NCBI RefSeq assembly: GCF_002256775.1
Contig: NZ_NCII01000003.1
Coordinates: 1-64,000 of the forward strand
Reading direction: 5' to 3'
DNA: 64,000 nt
DNA from: Novosphingobium sp. 17-62-19
Lineage (GTDB): Bacteria > Pseudomonadota > Alphaproteobacteria > Sphingomonadales > Sphingomonadaceae
Shown here one piece after another: positions 44,670 through 54,020 of the stretch. The position numbers were made by a program, and so were the translations under genes. How positions within the stretch are numbered: the stretch's first letter is position 1; each line of letters starts with the position of its first letter. Below the pieces are notes generated by a model. It was not told the DNA's origin. It saw only the letters and a program-made list of their open reading frames with translations, and made no database searches.

Positions 44670-44713
44670 GTAGAGGGACGCGCAACGGAATTCAAGCCGT
44701 CGGCGAATAAAAT

Positions 44714-44726
44714 GATTGCGCTATCA
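44714..44726. promoter_or_regulatory. Second LacI-type site in the xylX promoter
   Basis: GATTGCGCTATCA matches GGTAGCGCTATCA at 11 of 13 bases, 45 bases further upstream of the first copy. Confidence 0.4.
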
Positions 44727-44772
44727 TACCTATGCAGCAACTATCTTGCTGCGTCAGTAGGCAACGCGCGCC

Positions 44773-46422
44773 TCAGGCCACCGCCGCCAGCGCCTCGCGC
44801 CCCCGGATCACATCGGCAATTTTCTCGGCGATCATGATCGTGGGCGCATTGGTATTCCCGCCGATCAGCAGGGGAATCACCGAAGCGTCAACCACCCGCA
44901 GCCCCTCCAGCCCGATCACCTTGCAGTCCTTGTCCACCACCGCCGTCGGATCGCTTGGCAACCCCATCTTCGCCGTGCCAACGGGGTGATAGATCGTCTC
45001 GCCCTTTGCGCGGACCCATGCGTCGATCTCGTCGTCCGATTGCACATGTGCGCCCGGCCAGATCTCCTCGCCGCGATAGGGCGCCAGCGCATCCTGCGCC
45101 GCCACGTGCCGCGCCATGCGGATACCTTCGCGCACCACGCGCCGATCTTCTTCCGTCCCCAGGAAGTTGGTCAGGATCGATGGATCGGCATAGGGATTGG
45201 CATTCACCAACCCCACCCTGCCCCGGCTTTCGGGCCGCAACTGGCAGACGTGCAGCGTAAAGCCATCGCGCTTGACCTGAACTTTCGCATGTTCCTGCAT
45301 GATGGCGATGACGAAGTGGATTTGCAGGTCCGGCCGGTCCAGATCGGGCCGCGATTTGAGGAAGGCGCCTGCTTCCAGCCCGTTCTGTCGCCCGGTGCCC
45401 TTGCCGGTCAGCATATATTGCAGCCCCACCTTCAGCTGCCGCAAGCCCCTGATTTCGTTGTAGAGCGACACTGGCTGCGTGCAGGCCCAGTTGAGGGTGA
45501 CGTCCAGATGGTCCTGCAAATTTTCGCCCACGCCTTTCAAGGCATGGACCGGCGCGATGCCGTGCCCCTTCAGCTTTTCAGGATCGCCGATGCCCGACAG
45601 CTGCAAGATCTGCGGGCTTTGGAATGCGCCCGCGCAGAGCAACACTTCGCGCGCCGCACGCACGCATTGCACCGGTTTGCCCCTCCCTGATCCATTGGAC
45701 CCCAGCGAATATTCCACGCCCACCGCGCGCCCATTCGCCACAACGATGCGGTGCACCCGCGCCCCGGTCACCACGCTCAGGTTGCGCCGCGTGCCAGCAA
45801 TCGGCGTCAGGTATCCACGCGCCGCGCTCCACCGCTGCCCGTCGTTGATAGTCAACTGATAGCGTCCGAAGCCTTCCTGATCCGCGCCGTTGAAATCGGG
45901 CGTGACCTTGTGCCCCGCCTGCCGCCCCGCCTCGATGATCCCGCGATAGAGCGGATGGCCCGATTTCTCGCCCCAATTGACCTTCAGCGGTCCGCCCGCA
46001 CCGTGAAACTCGGTCTTGCCGCCCGCAAAGTCCTCAGCCTTGCGGAAATAGGGCAGCACATCGGCATAGGACCAGCCATCCAGCCCCAACTGCCGCCACT
46101 GGTCATAATCGCGCGCGTGGCCGCGGATATAGACCATGCCATTGATCGCCGACGATCCGCCCAGCCCTTTCCCGCGCGGGTGCCACATACGGCGGCCGTC
46201 CATGTGCGGTTCCGGCTCGGACCAGAAGCCCCAGTTGTGCTTGCTTTTCTGCTTGATCAGCGTGCCCACGCCCGCCGGCATCCGCACCAGCACCGAGGTA
46301 TTTGTGCCGCCCGCTTCCAGCAGCAGCACGCGCATCTGCGGATCTTCCGAAAGCCGCGCCGCCAGCACCGCGCCTGCACTGCCCGCCCCGATCACGATAT
46401 AGTCGAACGCCCCATCCGCCAT
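44773..46422 (-). CDS. GMC-family oxidoreductase (choline/alcohol dehydrogenase-like)
   Basis: A 549-residue FAD enzyme of the glucose-methanol-choline family. FAD loop YIVIGAGSAGAVLAARL is at the start; WHPRGKGLGGSSAINGMVYIRG and GAFQSPQILQLSGIG are the two PROSITE-type family signatures; the catalytic histidines lie in IYHPVGTAKMG and GGNTNAPTIM. It oxidises an alcohol, but the substrate is open: choline, an aliphatic alcohol or polyethylene glycol are family options. ATG 46422 has GGAAGGG ahead. It is divergent from the TonB receptor at 46633, with a perfect 18-bp palindrome between them. Confidence 0.87.
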   Translation of the reverse strand: MADGAFDYIVIGAGSAGAVLAARLSEDPQMRVLLLEAGGTNTSVLVRMPAGVGTLIKQKSKHNWGFWSEPEPHMDGRRMWHPRGKGLGGSSAINGMVYIRGHARDYDQWRQLGLDGWSYADVLPYFRKAEDFAGGKTEFHGAGGPLKVNWGEKSGHPLYRGIIEAGRQAGHKVTPDFNGADQEGFGRYQLTINDGQRWSAARGYLTPIAGTRRNLSVVTGARVHRIVVANGRAVGVEYSLGSNGSGRGKPVQCVRAAREVLLCAGAFQSPQILQLSGIGDPEKLKGHGIAPVHALKGVGENLQDHLDVTLNWACTQPVSLYNEIRGLRQLKVGLQYMLTGKGTGRQNGLEAGAFLKSRPDLDRPDLQIHFVIAIMQEHAKVQVKRDGFTLHVCQLRPESRGRVGLVNANPYADPSILTNFLGTEEDRRVVREGIRMARHVAAQDALAPYRGEEIWPGAHVQSDDEIDAWVRAKGETIYHPVGTAKMGLPSDPTAVVDKDCKVIGLEGLRVVDASVIPLLIGGNTNAPTIMIAEKIADVIRGREALAAVA

Positions 46423-46471
46423 TTGCCAGCACCCTTCCCCAAGTCCGTCACCGCTTATTGACACAAGGGTA

Positions 46472-46489
46472 ATTAATCGCGCGATTAAT
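46472..46489. promoter_or_regulatory. 18-bp perfect palindrome, candidate operator
   Basis: ATTAATCGCGCGATTAAT is fully symmetrical and lies 50 bases before the GMC gene in the divergent gap to the TonB receptor. It looks like a TetR-type or similar dyad operator. No regulator gene is adjacent. Confidence 0.6.
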
Positions 46490-46632
46490 GGCAAGCGCAC
46501 CTGCGCGGGAAGGCCGCACTTGCCCTGAATGCCGTATGCAAACACAGAGTCCCTACTAACAAGGATGTGATTGCCGTCACGTATCCGAAACATTGCCCGC
46601 CTATCCGCCCTGCATCACAACAGGTGGGTCCA

Positions 46633-48945
46633 ATGAAAAAGACATTTCTTACCGGTTCAGCGCTAACGTCTTCGCTGCTTTTCTCGGCCAATGCTTTCGC
46701 ACAGCAAGCATCCGCACCCGAATCTGAAGAACAAAACCTAGACACTATTGTCGTTACAGCGCAGAAGTTCGAACAGAAGCTGGTCGATGTTCCCATCACC
46801 ATTTCTGCCGTCACTGGTGATCGCATCCGTGAACTCGGCGTTTCCGACCTTGATGAGCTGTCCGCCTATGTCCCGGGCCTCAACATTCAGGAACAGAGCG
46901 CCAACAATCCGGGCGTCGTGATCCGCGGCATCACCTCGGATTCCGGCTCAGCCCAGCAAGGCCCGCGCGTCACACTGTACTACAACGGCGTCGACATCTC
47001 GCGCTCGCGCGGATCGTATCAGGCGATCTATGATCTTGAGCGTGTTGAAGTGATCAAAGGCCCGCAGGCCACCCTGTTCGGCACCGCCTCTGCGGTTGGC
47101 GCAATCAGCATGGTCTCGGCCCGCCCCGTGCCCGGCGTTTCGGCCATGGTCACCGGCGGCATCGGCAACTTCAACCAGACCCTGCTCGGCGGCTTCCTCA
47201 ATTCTGGCGATGAAAAGATCGCCGCGCGCATCGCCTTCGAATGGCGCACCCGCGATGGCTATGTCGAAAACCTCGCCACATCGCAGGACGAAGAGCTTTA
47301 CGCGCAGGACCAGTTGGGTCTGCGCCTTTCGGTGCGCTGGAAACCGTCAGACCGCGTGACGGTTGACCTGATCGGCACCTATGACCGTCAGCGCAATGGC
47401 GGCACACCCTTCGTTTCGGGCACTTATGCCACTGCCAGCGGCCCCGCGAATCCCTTCGGCGATGCCAACCTCGGCGGCTCCCCGCTTTCGGCGACAGTGC
47501 TTGGAATGCCGCAGCTCGGCCTTGACCGCGATGTCTATGATGCCAACCTGACCGTGGCTGCCGAACTGACGGACGAGATCACGTTCACCACCGTCAACGG
47601 TTATCGCGATTTCGACAGCCGCGAAGTGTTCGATGCCGATGGCAGCGCCGCATGGTATCTCGAATTCGCTGAAAACGCCAAGGGCTGGCAGGCCAGCCAC
47701 GAAGGCCGCTTCAGCTTCCAGTCGGACAGCATCCGCGCCTCGGCAGGCTGGAACGTGTTCAAGGAAGACAGCACCCAGGCCGTGCCCTTCAGTTCCGAAG
47801 AAGGGACATTCCTGCAGTGCGCCGCTAACATCATTCCGGGCCTTGGTTGCATCAATTCCGCTGGCGTCGTCACCGCCGCACAGGCCACCGCGCTTGCCAC
47901 CGGCGGCCGCTTCACGCAGGTGCCCTATTCATCGGAATTCATCAACGGGGGTGAGAATACCGCATATTCGGTCTTTGCCGACGCGACCTGGATTCCCACC
48001 CCCGCGCTCGAAGTGACAGCCGGTGCGCGCTATGTATGGGAAGACCGCACGTCCACTTACTTTGCCCGCGTACCGCGTCCGCTGCTGAACCCAACGGCCT
48101 TCTCACTGGTCCCCGGCCAGACGGACACTGGCGGCCGGACTTTCACCGCCAGCGGCAAATCCAACGCCTTCCTGCCACGCGTCAACGTGCTCTATCGCCT
48201 GTCTGACCGCACCAACGTGTTTGCCACTGTATCGAAAGGCCGCCGTTCGCCGGTCGTCCAGCTTTCGGCCGCGCGTGTTTCCGGCGTTGTTCAGCCCAAC
48301 CGGCAGGACGTTCCAGAAGAAACGGTGTGGAACTACGAAGTGGGCCTGAAGGGCGCAGCTGGCCCGGTCTCCGGCTCGCTTGGCGTGTACTACCAGAAAT
48401 ACGATGGTTTCCAGGTGAGCGTGCAGCAGAGCAATGGCACCACTGTCACGCAGAGCGCGGGCACAGCAAGCAACCTTGGCGTTGAAGCGGAACTGGCGAT
48501 CAAGGCCGCAGACTGGCTGCAAGTGTTCGGCAACGTTGGCTACATCGACGGCGGGATTGACGAGAACACCACGTTTGCCCCCACGTTCTCGGGCGCACGC
48601 TTCCGCCTTCAGCCCGAATGGCAGGCCGCAGGCGGCTTCACCATCAACACGCCGGTGGCCGATGGCATCCGCTTCTTCGTCACGCCGACGATTACCTATC
48701 GCAGCAAGATCTTCTTCGAACTGCCAAACCGCGATCTGCTGAGCCAGGCGCCGGTAACGCTGGTCAACGTGCGCGGCGGTGTGTCGTTTGCCGATGGCAA
48801 GTATGAAATCTCGGCCTTCATGCGCAATGTGACCAACAAGGACTACCTGCTCGATGCCGGCAACACCGGCGGTGCGTTCGGCATTCCCACGTTCATCCCT
48901 GCCGAACCACGCTTCTTTGGCGCTGCACTCACCGCGCGCTTCTGA
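46633..48945 (+). CDS. TonB-dependent receptor
   Basis: A 770-residue outer-membrane receptor, intact. Signal peptide ends ANAFA; a TonB-box-like DTIVVTAQ follows, then the plug domain (KLVDVPITISAVTG to RVEVIKGPQATLFGTASAVGAI) and a beta-barrel finishing with FFGAALTARF. It lies outside the glycoside hydrolase operons, beside a GMC oxidoreductase and a PhoD-type phosphatase 36 bases downstream, so its ligand may not be a sugar. ATG 46633 is preferred because MKKTF starts a normal signal peptide. Confidence 0.88.
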   Translation: MKKTFLTGSALTSSLLFSANAFAQQASAPESEEQNLDTIVVTAQKFEQKLVDVPITISAVTGDRIRELGVSDLDELSAYVPGLNIQEQSANNPGVVIRGITSDSGSAQQGPRVTLYYNGVDISRSRGSYQAIYDLERVEVIKGPQATLFGTASAVGAISMVSARPVPGVSAMVTGGIGNFNQTLLGGFLNSGDEKIAARIAFEWRTRDGYVENLATSQDEELYAQDQLGLRLSVRWKPSDRVTVDLIGTYDRQRNGGTPFVSGTYATASGPANPFGDANLGGSPLSATVLGMPQLGLDRDVYDANLTVAAELTDEITFTTVNGYRDFDSREVFDADGSAAWYLEFAENAKGWQASHEGRFSFQSDSIRASAGWNVFKEDSTQAVPFSSEEGTFLQCAANIIPGLGCINSAGVVTAAQATALATGGRFTQVPYSSEFINGGENTAYSVFADATWIPTPALEVTAGARYVWEDRTSTYFARVPRPLLNPTAFSLVPGQTDTGGRTFTASGKSNAFLPRVNVLYRLSDRTNVFATVSKGRRSPVVQLSAARVSGVVQPNRQDVPEETVWNYEVGLKGAAGPVSGSLGVYYQKYDGFQVSVQQSNGTTVTQSAGTASNLGVEAELAIKAADWLQVFGNVGYIDGGIDENTTFAPTFSGARFRLQPEWQAAGGFTINTPVADGIRFFVTPTITYRSKIFFELPNRDLLSQAPVTLVNVRGGVSFADGKYEISAFMRNVTNKDYLLDAGNTGGAFGIPTFIPAEPRFFGAALTARF

Positions 48946-48981
48946 TAGCCTGACCTGCTGAAAACCAAGGACGCCAGACCG

Positions 48982-50640
48982 ATGACACTCTCGATCAATC
49001 GCCGCAATCTGCTCGCCGCAATGGGCGCGGGCACCGGCATCGGTCTGGCTCCTGCGGCGATGGCCGCGCCGTTGCTCAAGACGGCAACGTTCCGCCATGG
49101 TGTTGCCAGCGGTGATCCAGCGGCAGACGGTGCGGTGATCTGGACGCGCGCTACCGTGGCACAAGGCGCCACAGGCGACGTTCCGCTTAACTGGCATGTT
49201 GCCGCTGGTGCCGATGGCAAGCCGCTGAAATCCGGCATGATCACCGCCACTGCCTCAGCCGATCACACCGCAAAGGTCGAAGTCGAAGGCCTCAACGCCG
49301 CATCTGATTACTGGTACTGGTTCAGCACCAAAGATGGCACCACCTCACCCAAAGGCCGCTTCCGCACCCTGCCGGTAGGCAAGACCGACAAGATCGTGAT
49401 CGCGCTCGCCTCGTGCCAGCTATACCCCGGTGGCTTGTTCAACGCCTATGCCGATATGGCTGTGCAAGAGCGCCTCGACGCGGTCCTGCATCTGGGCGAT
49501 TACATCTATGAATACGGTGCCGAAGGCTATGGCGCGGACATTGGCAAAAAGCTGAACCGCCTGCCCGATCCCCCGCACGAAATCGTCACCCTGTCCGACT
49601 ATCGGCGCCGCCATGCGCAAGTAAAAGCCGATCCGCAGATGCAGGCCGCCCATGCCCGCGCCGCTTTCATCTGCGTGTGGGACGATCACGAAACCGCCAA
49701 CGATGCCTGGATCGGCGGCGCAGAGAACCACGATCCGGCCAAGGAAGGCGACTGGCGCGCACGCAAGGCCGCCGCATTGCAGGCCTATTTCGAATGGATG
49801 CCGATCCGCGCGCCAAAGGCTGGTGCCGATCCAGCAGCCATCAACCGCAGCTTCGAATTCGGCGATCTGGCCACGCTCGCCATGGTCGAAACCCGCCTCC
49901 TTGCCCGGTCCGAGCAGATTGCCACAAAGGGCGCGGCGCCTGACACAGCACTGGTGCAGGCCATGCTTGCCGCACGCAACGATCCTGCGCGCGAAATGCT
50001 GGGCGCGGCGCAAATGCAGTGGCTCGAAAGCCTGTTTGCCGCTTCGGTAAGCGCAGGCAAGCCATGGCAATTGCTCGGCAATCAGGTCGTCATGGCGCGC
50101 GTGCCGGGGCCGGACTTGAAGATGGCGCTGGGCGATGAAAAGTTCGAAATGATGCTCGCCAAAATGCCAGAGGCCTATCGCGGGCTGATCGCGCAGTCGC
50201 AGGCCGCGTTCAAGGCTGGCCTGCCCTTCAACCTTGACGCGTGGGACGGATACCCCCCTGCCCGCGAACGTCTTTACGCCATGCTGCGCAAAGTCGGCGC
50301 GAACCCGCTTGCCTTCGCCGGAGACAGCCACGCCGCATGGGCAAATGACCTCCACGATGACAGCGGCACCCGCATCGGCGCAGAATTCGGCGCCACCGCC
50401 ATCACCAGCCCCTCCTACGGCTCACTCCTGCCGGGTCTGGGGAAGATCATCGCCGCCCAAAGCCCCGAAGTCGCCTTCTGCGATCAGGACACCAAGGGCT
50501 ATACGATGGTCACGATAACGCCCGACGCCGCCGTGGCCGATTTCGTCACCGTATCAACGGTTTACACCCCGCAGTTCACGCGCGGCGTGGCGGCACGGTA
50601 TGAGGCACGGAAGGGCGCGGCGTTGAAGGCTTTGGCCTGA
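48982..50640 (+). CDS. PhoD-like alkaline phosphatase/phosphodiesterase
   Basis: A 552-residue Tat-exported protein (twin arginine in INRRNLLAAMGAG). An N-terminal Ig-like domain (about 35-130) precedes a PhoD metallophosphatase domain with GDYIYEYG, CVWDDHETANDAW and FAGDSHAAWAND as metal-binding blocks. PhoD enzymes hydrolyse phosphomonoesters or diesters in the periplasm. It sits 36 bases after the TonB receptor stop on the same strand, so the two may work together on a phosphorylated substrate; that pairing is inference. Confidence 0.87.
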   Translation: MTLSINRRNLLAAMGAGTGIGLAPAAMAAPLLKTATFRHGVASGDPAADGAVIWTRATVAQGATGDVPLNWHVAAGADGKPLKSGMITATASADHTAKVEVEGLNAASDYWYWFSTKDGTTSPKGRFRTLPVGKTDKIVIALASCQLYPGGLFNAYADMAVQERLDAVLHLGDYIYEYGAEGYGADIGKKLNRLPDPPHEIVTLSDYRRRHAQVKADPQMQAAHARAAFICVWDDHETANDAWIGGAENHDPAKEGDWRARKAAALQAYFEWMPIRAPKAGADPAAINRSFEFGDLATLAMVETRLLARSEQIATKGAAPDTALVQAMLAARNDPAREMLGAAQMQWLESLFAASVSAGKPWQLLGNQVVMARVPGPDLKMALGDEKFEMMLAKMPEAYRGLIAQSQAAFKAGLPFNLDAWDGYPPARERLYAMLRKVGANPLAFAGDSHAAWANDLHDDSGTRIGAEFGATAITSPSYGSLLPGLGKIIAAQSPEVAFCDQDTKGYTMVTITPDAAVADFVTVSTVYTPQFTRGVAARYEARKGAALKALA

Positions 50641-50644
50641 ACAA

Positions 50645-50980
50645 TCAGGGTCTGCCGAAAAGCCGCCTTTGCAATAGGCTGGAAAGATCACGGCGGCTGT
50701 CTTCGACCATTACCACGGTCGCGTGATCGTCTGACAGAAAGTAGATAATGCGATAAGGTCGCACAGATATTTGCCGCCATCCCGATTCTGCCAAATCATG
50801 CAGTTCCGGGACGTTCGGGCCGCATTCTGGATAGTCCACAACGCGATTCATCGCAGACAGCAGACTGTCGAGTAGGCTCTCGGCCCCATCGTCGCCATCC
50901 GGGCCGCGCAGGGCCAACCGCTTCTGGTAGATCGCAAACAGGTCGTTTTCAGCTTCGTCCGAAATCGTAACGCGAACCAT
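50645..50980 (-). CDS. ParE/RelE-type toxin
   Basis: A 111-residue toxin of the RelE/ParE superfamily: SDEAENDLFAIYQKRLALRG, YPECGPNVPEL, and the closing strand pair WRQISVRPYRIIYFLSDD with MVEDSRRDL. Whether it cuts mRNA or poisons gyrase cannot be said; the ISVRPYRIIY strand is of the ParE type. It is three bases behind the antitoxin gene. Confidence 0.87.
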   Translation of the reverse strand: MVRVTISDEAENDLFAIYQKRLALRGPDGDDGAESLLDSLLSAMNRVVDYPECGPNVPELHDLAESGWRQISVRPYRIIYFLSDDHATVVMVEDSRRDLSSLLQRRLFGRP

Positions 50981-50983
50981 TCG

Positions 50984-51280
50984 TCAAACGTCCGACTTTT
51001 CTGACGCCGTCGATCTCGCCCTTGCCCTGATCCGGTCTCCCAGACCCTCTATCGGCTTAATTCTGCCCGCAGCAATATCATCCTTTGCCAGCGCCAGAAT
51101 CTTCAGCAGAGCCAGCGTCTCCTGCGTCTGGTAGTAGTCTGCGGCGTCCTGTAAAACGGCTTTGGCCTCTCCGTTCTGGGTAATGATCAGCGGCGGCGCG
51201 CCTTCATTCAATTCGCGGAGCACTTCGGCGCTGTTGGCCTTTACATAGCTGATCGGCTTGATGCGGCTTTCAAGGCCCAT
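50984..51280 (-). CDS. Phd/YefM-family antitoxin
   Basis: A 98-residue antitoxin with the Phd/YefM N-terminal fold (ISYVKANSAEVLRELNEGAPPLIITQNGEAKAVL), binding DNA and the toxin through its C-terminal tail. The ATG at 51280 has GGAG six bases ahead, better placed than for the ATG at 51292. Antitoxin-first order and close spacing are normal. It is divergent from parA, whose promoter shares the 148-base gap. Confidence 0.87.
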   Translation of the reverse strand: MGLESRIKPISYVKANSAEVLRELNEGAPPLIITQNGEAKAVLQDAADYYQTQETLALLKILALAKDDIAAGRIKPIEGLGDRIRARARSTASEKSDV

Positions 51281-51428
51281 GATACGCTCCATCGGAATTC
51301 GGACTGAATATAGTCTCTTGTGCCACGCATGTCATCCACCCGTTTCCGCAAACTTCAGCGCGCGGGCAATTGCACAATTGAACGAAATCCGATATCCAAA
51401 GCGTGAAATTCCTTCAAAAAGGCGCACG

Positions 51429-52634
51429 ATGTCTGATCCGAATTCAATAGGCAGCCAGATCGGCGATCTTGCCTCAGCGGGTGAGAAGATGATCGAGCGT
51501 TTGCGGCGCAAGGCGTTCCTGCCGGACAGTCGCAAGGGCCTCAATGTCCGCATCGGCATTGCCGAGGCCGCGCAACTGCTAGGCTGCTCGACCAACCGCA
51601 TCCGCATGGCCGAAGACGATGGCCGCCTGCCCCCTCCCCCTGCGGGCGAAAATGGGCGGCGGCTGGGCTATTCGATGGACGAGCTAATGCACATGCGCGC
51701 CGTGCTGGGCGCCTCCCCCGCCCGCGCGCCGGGTGATGTGCCAGCGATCATCGCGGTGCAGAACTTCAAGGGCGGCGTGGGCAAAAGCACCGTTACCACG
51801 CACCTTGCCCACTATTTCGGCGTGCAGGGATACCGTGTGCTGGTGGTCGATTGCGACAGTCAGGCGACCACCACCACACTGTTCGGCTTCAACCCGCACT
51901 TCAACATCACCCGCGATGAAACGCTCTACCCCTACCTCTCGATCGACCCGACGCAGACCGATCTGCTCTATGCGGTAAAGCGCACGCCGTGGCCCAATGT
52001 CGATCTGATCCCGTCGAACCTGGAACTGTTCGATGTGGAATACGAGCTGGCCGCATCGGGCGCAGATGGCCAGTCGGTCCTCGCTGCGCGTTTCCGCAAG
52101 TTGAAAGCCGGCCTACTCGATATGGCGCGTGATTACGACATCGTGATCCTCGATCCGCCGCCCGCGTTGGGCACGATTTCGTTGGCGGTGATGCAAGCCG
52201 CCAATGCGCTGCTGGTGCCGCTGGCGGCGACCACACCCGATTTCTGCTCCACCGTGCAGTTCCTTTCGATGATGGATCAGGTGATCGCGCAATTGATCGA
52301 AGCGGGGATCGAGGTGGATTACTCCTTCGTCCGCCTGATCTGTTCAAAGTTCGACGGCGGCGATCCCAGCCACGAAATGGTGCGCACGATCATGGAGCAG
52401 ACCTTCGGCCCCGCATTGCTCCCCGTCCCCATTCTTGAAAGCGCCGAAATCAGCCACGCCGCGCTGCGCATGATGACTGTCTACGAACTCGAAAGGCCCA
52501 TCGGCACACCGCGCACGCACAAGCGCTGCCGCGCCAATCTGGACGAGGCGCTTGGGCAGATCGAGCAGCTTGTGCGCGCCGGTTGGGGCCGCGTGGCCCC
52601 GGCGCGCGAAGAGGATGTGATCCATGCGCTGTGA
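51429..52634 (+). CDS. parA: Plasmid-type ParA partition ATPase
   Basis: A 401-residue ParA of the type Ia architecture: an N-terminal MerR-like helix-turn-helix (about residues 42-95, GIAEAAQLLGCSTNRIRMAEDDGRL) precedes the deviant Walker A FKGGVGKST at about 113-121, with LVVDCDSQAT and DIVILDPPPALG further on. Such N-terminally extended forms autoregulate and belong to low-copy plasmids and chromids, unlike short chromosomal ParA. ATG 51429 is the first codon giving normal family sequence. parB follows after 62 bases. Confidence 0.92.
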   Translation: MSDPNSIGSQIGDLASAGEKMIERLRRKAFLPDSRKGLNVRIGIAEAAQLLGCSTNRIRMAEDDGRLPPPPAGENGRRLGYSMDELMHMRAVLGASPARAPGDVPAIIAVQNFKGGVGKSTVTTHLAHYFGVQGYRVLVVDCDSQATTTTLFGFNPHFNITRDETLYPYLSIDPTQTDLLYAVKRTPWPNVDLIPSNLELFDVEYELAASGADGQSVLAARFRKLKAGLLDMARDYDIVILDPPPALGTISLAVMQAANALLVPLAATTPDFCSTVQFLSMMDQVIAQLIEAGIEVDYSFVRLICSKFDGGDPSHEMVRTIMEQTFGPALLPVPILESAEISHAALRMMTVYELERPIGTPRTHKRCRANLDEALGQIEQLVRAGWGRVAPAREEDVIHAL

Positions 52635-52696
52635 AGGCACTTTCCTACAACGCCATGTTCTTATTATGTTCGACACTGATATCCGGGAGATGACCT

Positions 52697-53785
52697 ATGG
52701 CGCGTAAGCAATCGGACTATCTCGCTGCTCTGCTGGCGGACGAGGAAGTGACTAACACCAAAGCGGAAATGGAAAGCGGCGCAGCAAGCGCATTGCCATC
52801 CGACAAAGAAGCCACTGCGCCTGATTCGCCGCGCAGCGAGCGTTTGCGCGGCAGCACGCTGCTGGGCCGCGAATCCGCGCTGGCGCGTGTGGCCAGTGGC
52901 GAAGTGCGGCAGGTGACGCAGCTTTTGCTCGATCCTGCCCGGGTGCGCGTGTGGAAAGGCAACGCCCGCTCCTACGAACATTTGTCGGAAGAATCATGCC
53001 GTGAACTGATCGATTCGATCATTGCCGAAGGCGGGCAGAAAGTGGCGGCGGTGGTGCGCCGGATAGAGGGCGACCCTGCCCATGACTACGAAGTGGTCGC
53101 AGGCACGCGGCGGCACTGGTCGGTCTCATGGCTGCGCGCCAATTCCTATCCGCAGATGCAATTTCTGGCGCAAGTTGCCCATCTGGACGATGAAGCCGCT
53201 TTCCGTCTGGCCGATCTGGAAAACCGCGCGCGCAAGGACGTGTCCGATCTGGAACGCGCACGCAACTATGCGCAGGCGCTGAACGATCACTATGGCAGCC
53301 ACCTGACGCGCATGGCCGAACGGCTGAAGCTTTCGAAGGGCTGGCTTTCGAAGATGATCAAGGTGGCAGGCCTGCCCGATCAGGTTCTGGCGGCCTTCGC
53401 CAGTCCGGCCGATGTGCAGTTGAAGCCCGCCTATCCGCTCGCCCAAGCGCTTGACGATCGCAGTGCGGCAACGGCGATCCTGCGCGAGGCAAAGGCGCTG
53501 GCCCGCGAACAACAGGAACGCCGCAAGATGGGCGATCCTGCCATCCCGGCAAATGCCGTCATCGCACACCTGCTCGCCGCGCCGAAAACGGCAAAGGAAC
53601 GCAGTGGGCCGGTCACTTATGCCAGTGATTTTGGCCGTCCGGCCGTTACCGTCAAATCGATCAACCGGCAGGGTGTCACGCTGCAGCTTCATTCGGGATC
53701 AGGCATGAGCCTTGAAGAACAGGTCGAACTGGCCCGCTGTGTGCTGGTTGACCTGCAGATCGAGGGGCGCGGGCTTCACCCCTGA
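52697..53785 (+). CDS. parB: Plasmid-type ParB partition protein
   Basis: A 362-residue ParB/RepB-like protein. The ParB N-terminal nuclease-like domain lies at about 70-190 (LDPARVRVWKGNARSYEHLSEESCRELIDSI, EVVAGTRRHWSVSWLRA), a helix-turn-helix at about 200-235 (HLTRMAERLKLSKGWLSKMIKVAGLP), then a C-terminal dimerisation region. The start matches plasmid ParB with a lysine-rich tip (MARKQSDYLAALL). It would bind parS sites, which I cannot identify with certainty. A strong terminator follows. Confidence 0.9.
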   Translation: MARKQSDYLAALLADEEVTNTKAEMESGAASALPSDKEATAPDSPRSERLRGSTLLGRESALARVASGEVRQVTQLLLDPARVRVWKGNARSYEHLSEESCRELIDSIIAEGGQKVAAVVRRIEGDPAHDYEVVAGTRRHWSVSWLRANSYPQMQFLAQVAHLDDEAAFRLADLENRARKDVSDLERARNYAQALNDHYGSHLTRMAERLKLSKGWLSKMIKVAGLPDQVLAAFASPADVQLKPAYPLAQALDDRSAATAILREAKALAREQQERRKMGDPAIPANAVIAHLLAAPKTAKERSGPVTYASDFGRPAVTVKSINRQGVTLQLHSGSGMSLEEQVELARCVLVDLQIEGRGLHP

Positions 53786-53818
53786 ACAGGGAGTACTCCT
53801 CAATTTAGACGACCGAAG

Positions 53819-53851
53819 CGGCGTGTTTCCCCAGGGAAACACGCCGTTTTT
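53819..53851 (+). terminator. Intrinsic terminator after parB, possibly also a parS-like dyad
   Basis: CGGCGTGTTTCCC (53819-53831) pairs with 53834-53846, followed by TTTTT at 53847-53851. The core GTTTCCCCAGGGAAAC differs by one base from the palindrome at 41240-41255, so it may double as a protein-binding site. Confidence 0.82.
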
Positions 53852-54020
53852 GCATTTGGCCAAGGGCGATACAAGCCACGCTCGCCCACCCGGCCGACAG
53901 TTTCTGCCTGCGCTAGCGCGGCATCCGCCCCCCTTCATCACACACGTCCTTGCCGTATTCTAAAAACTGGGTATGCTGAGAATCGACAGGTGCGAAAACG
54001 CACGGCATGGGAGAGTGACA

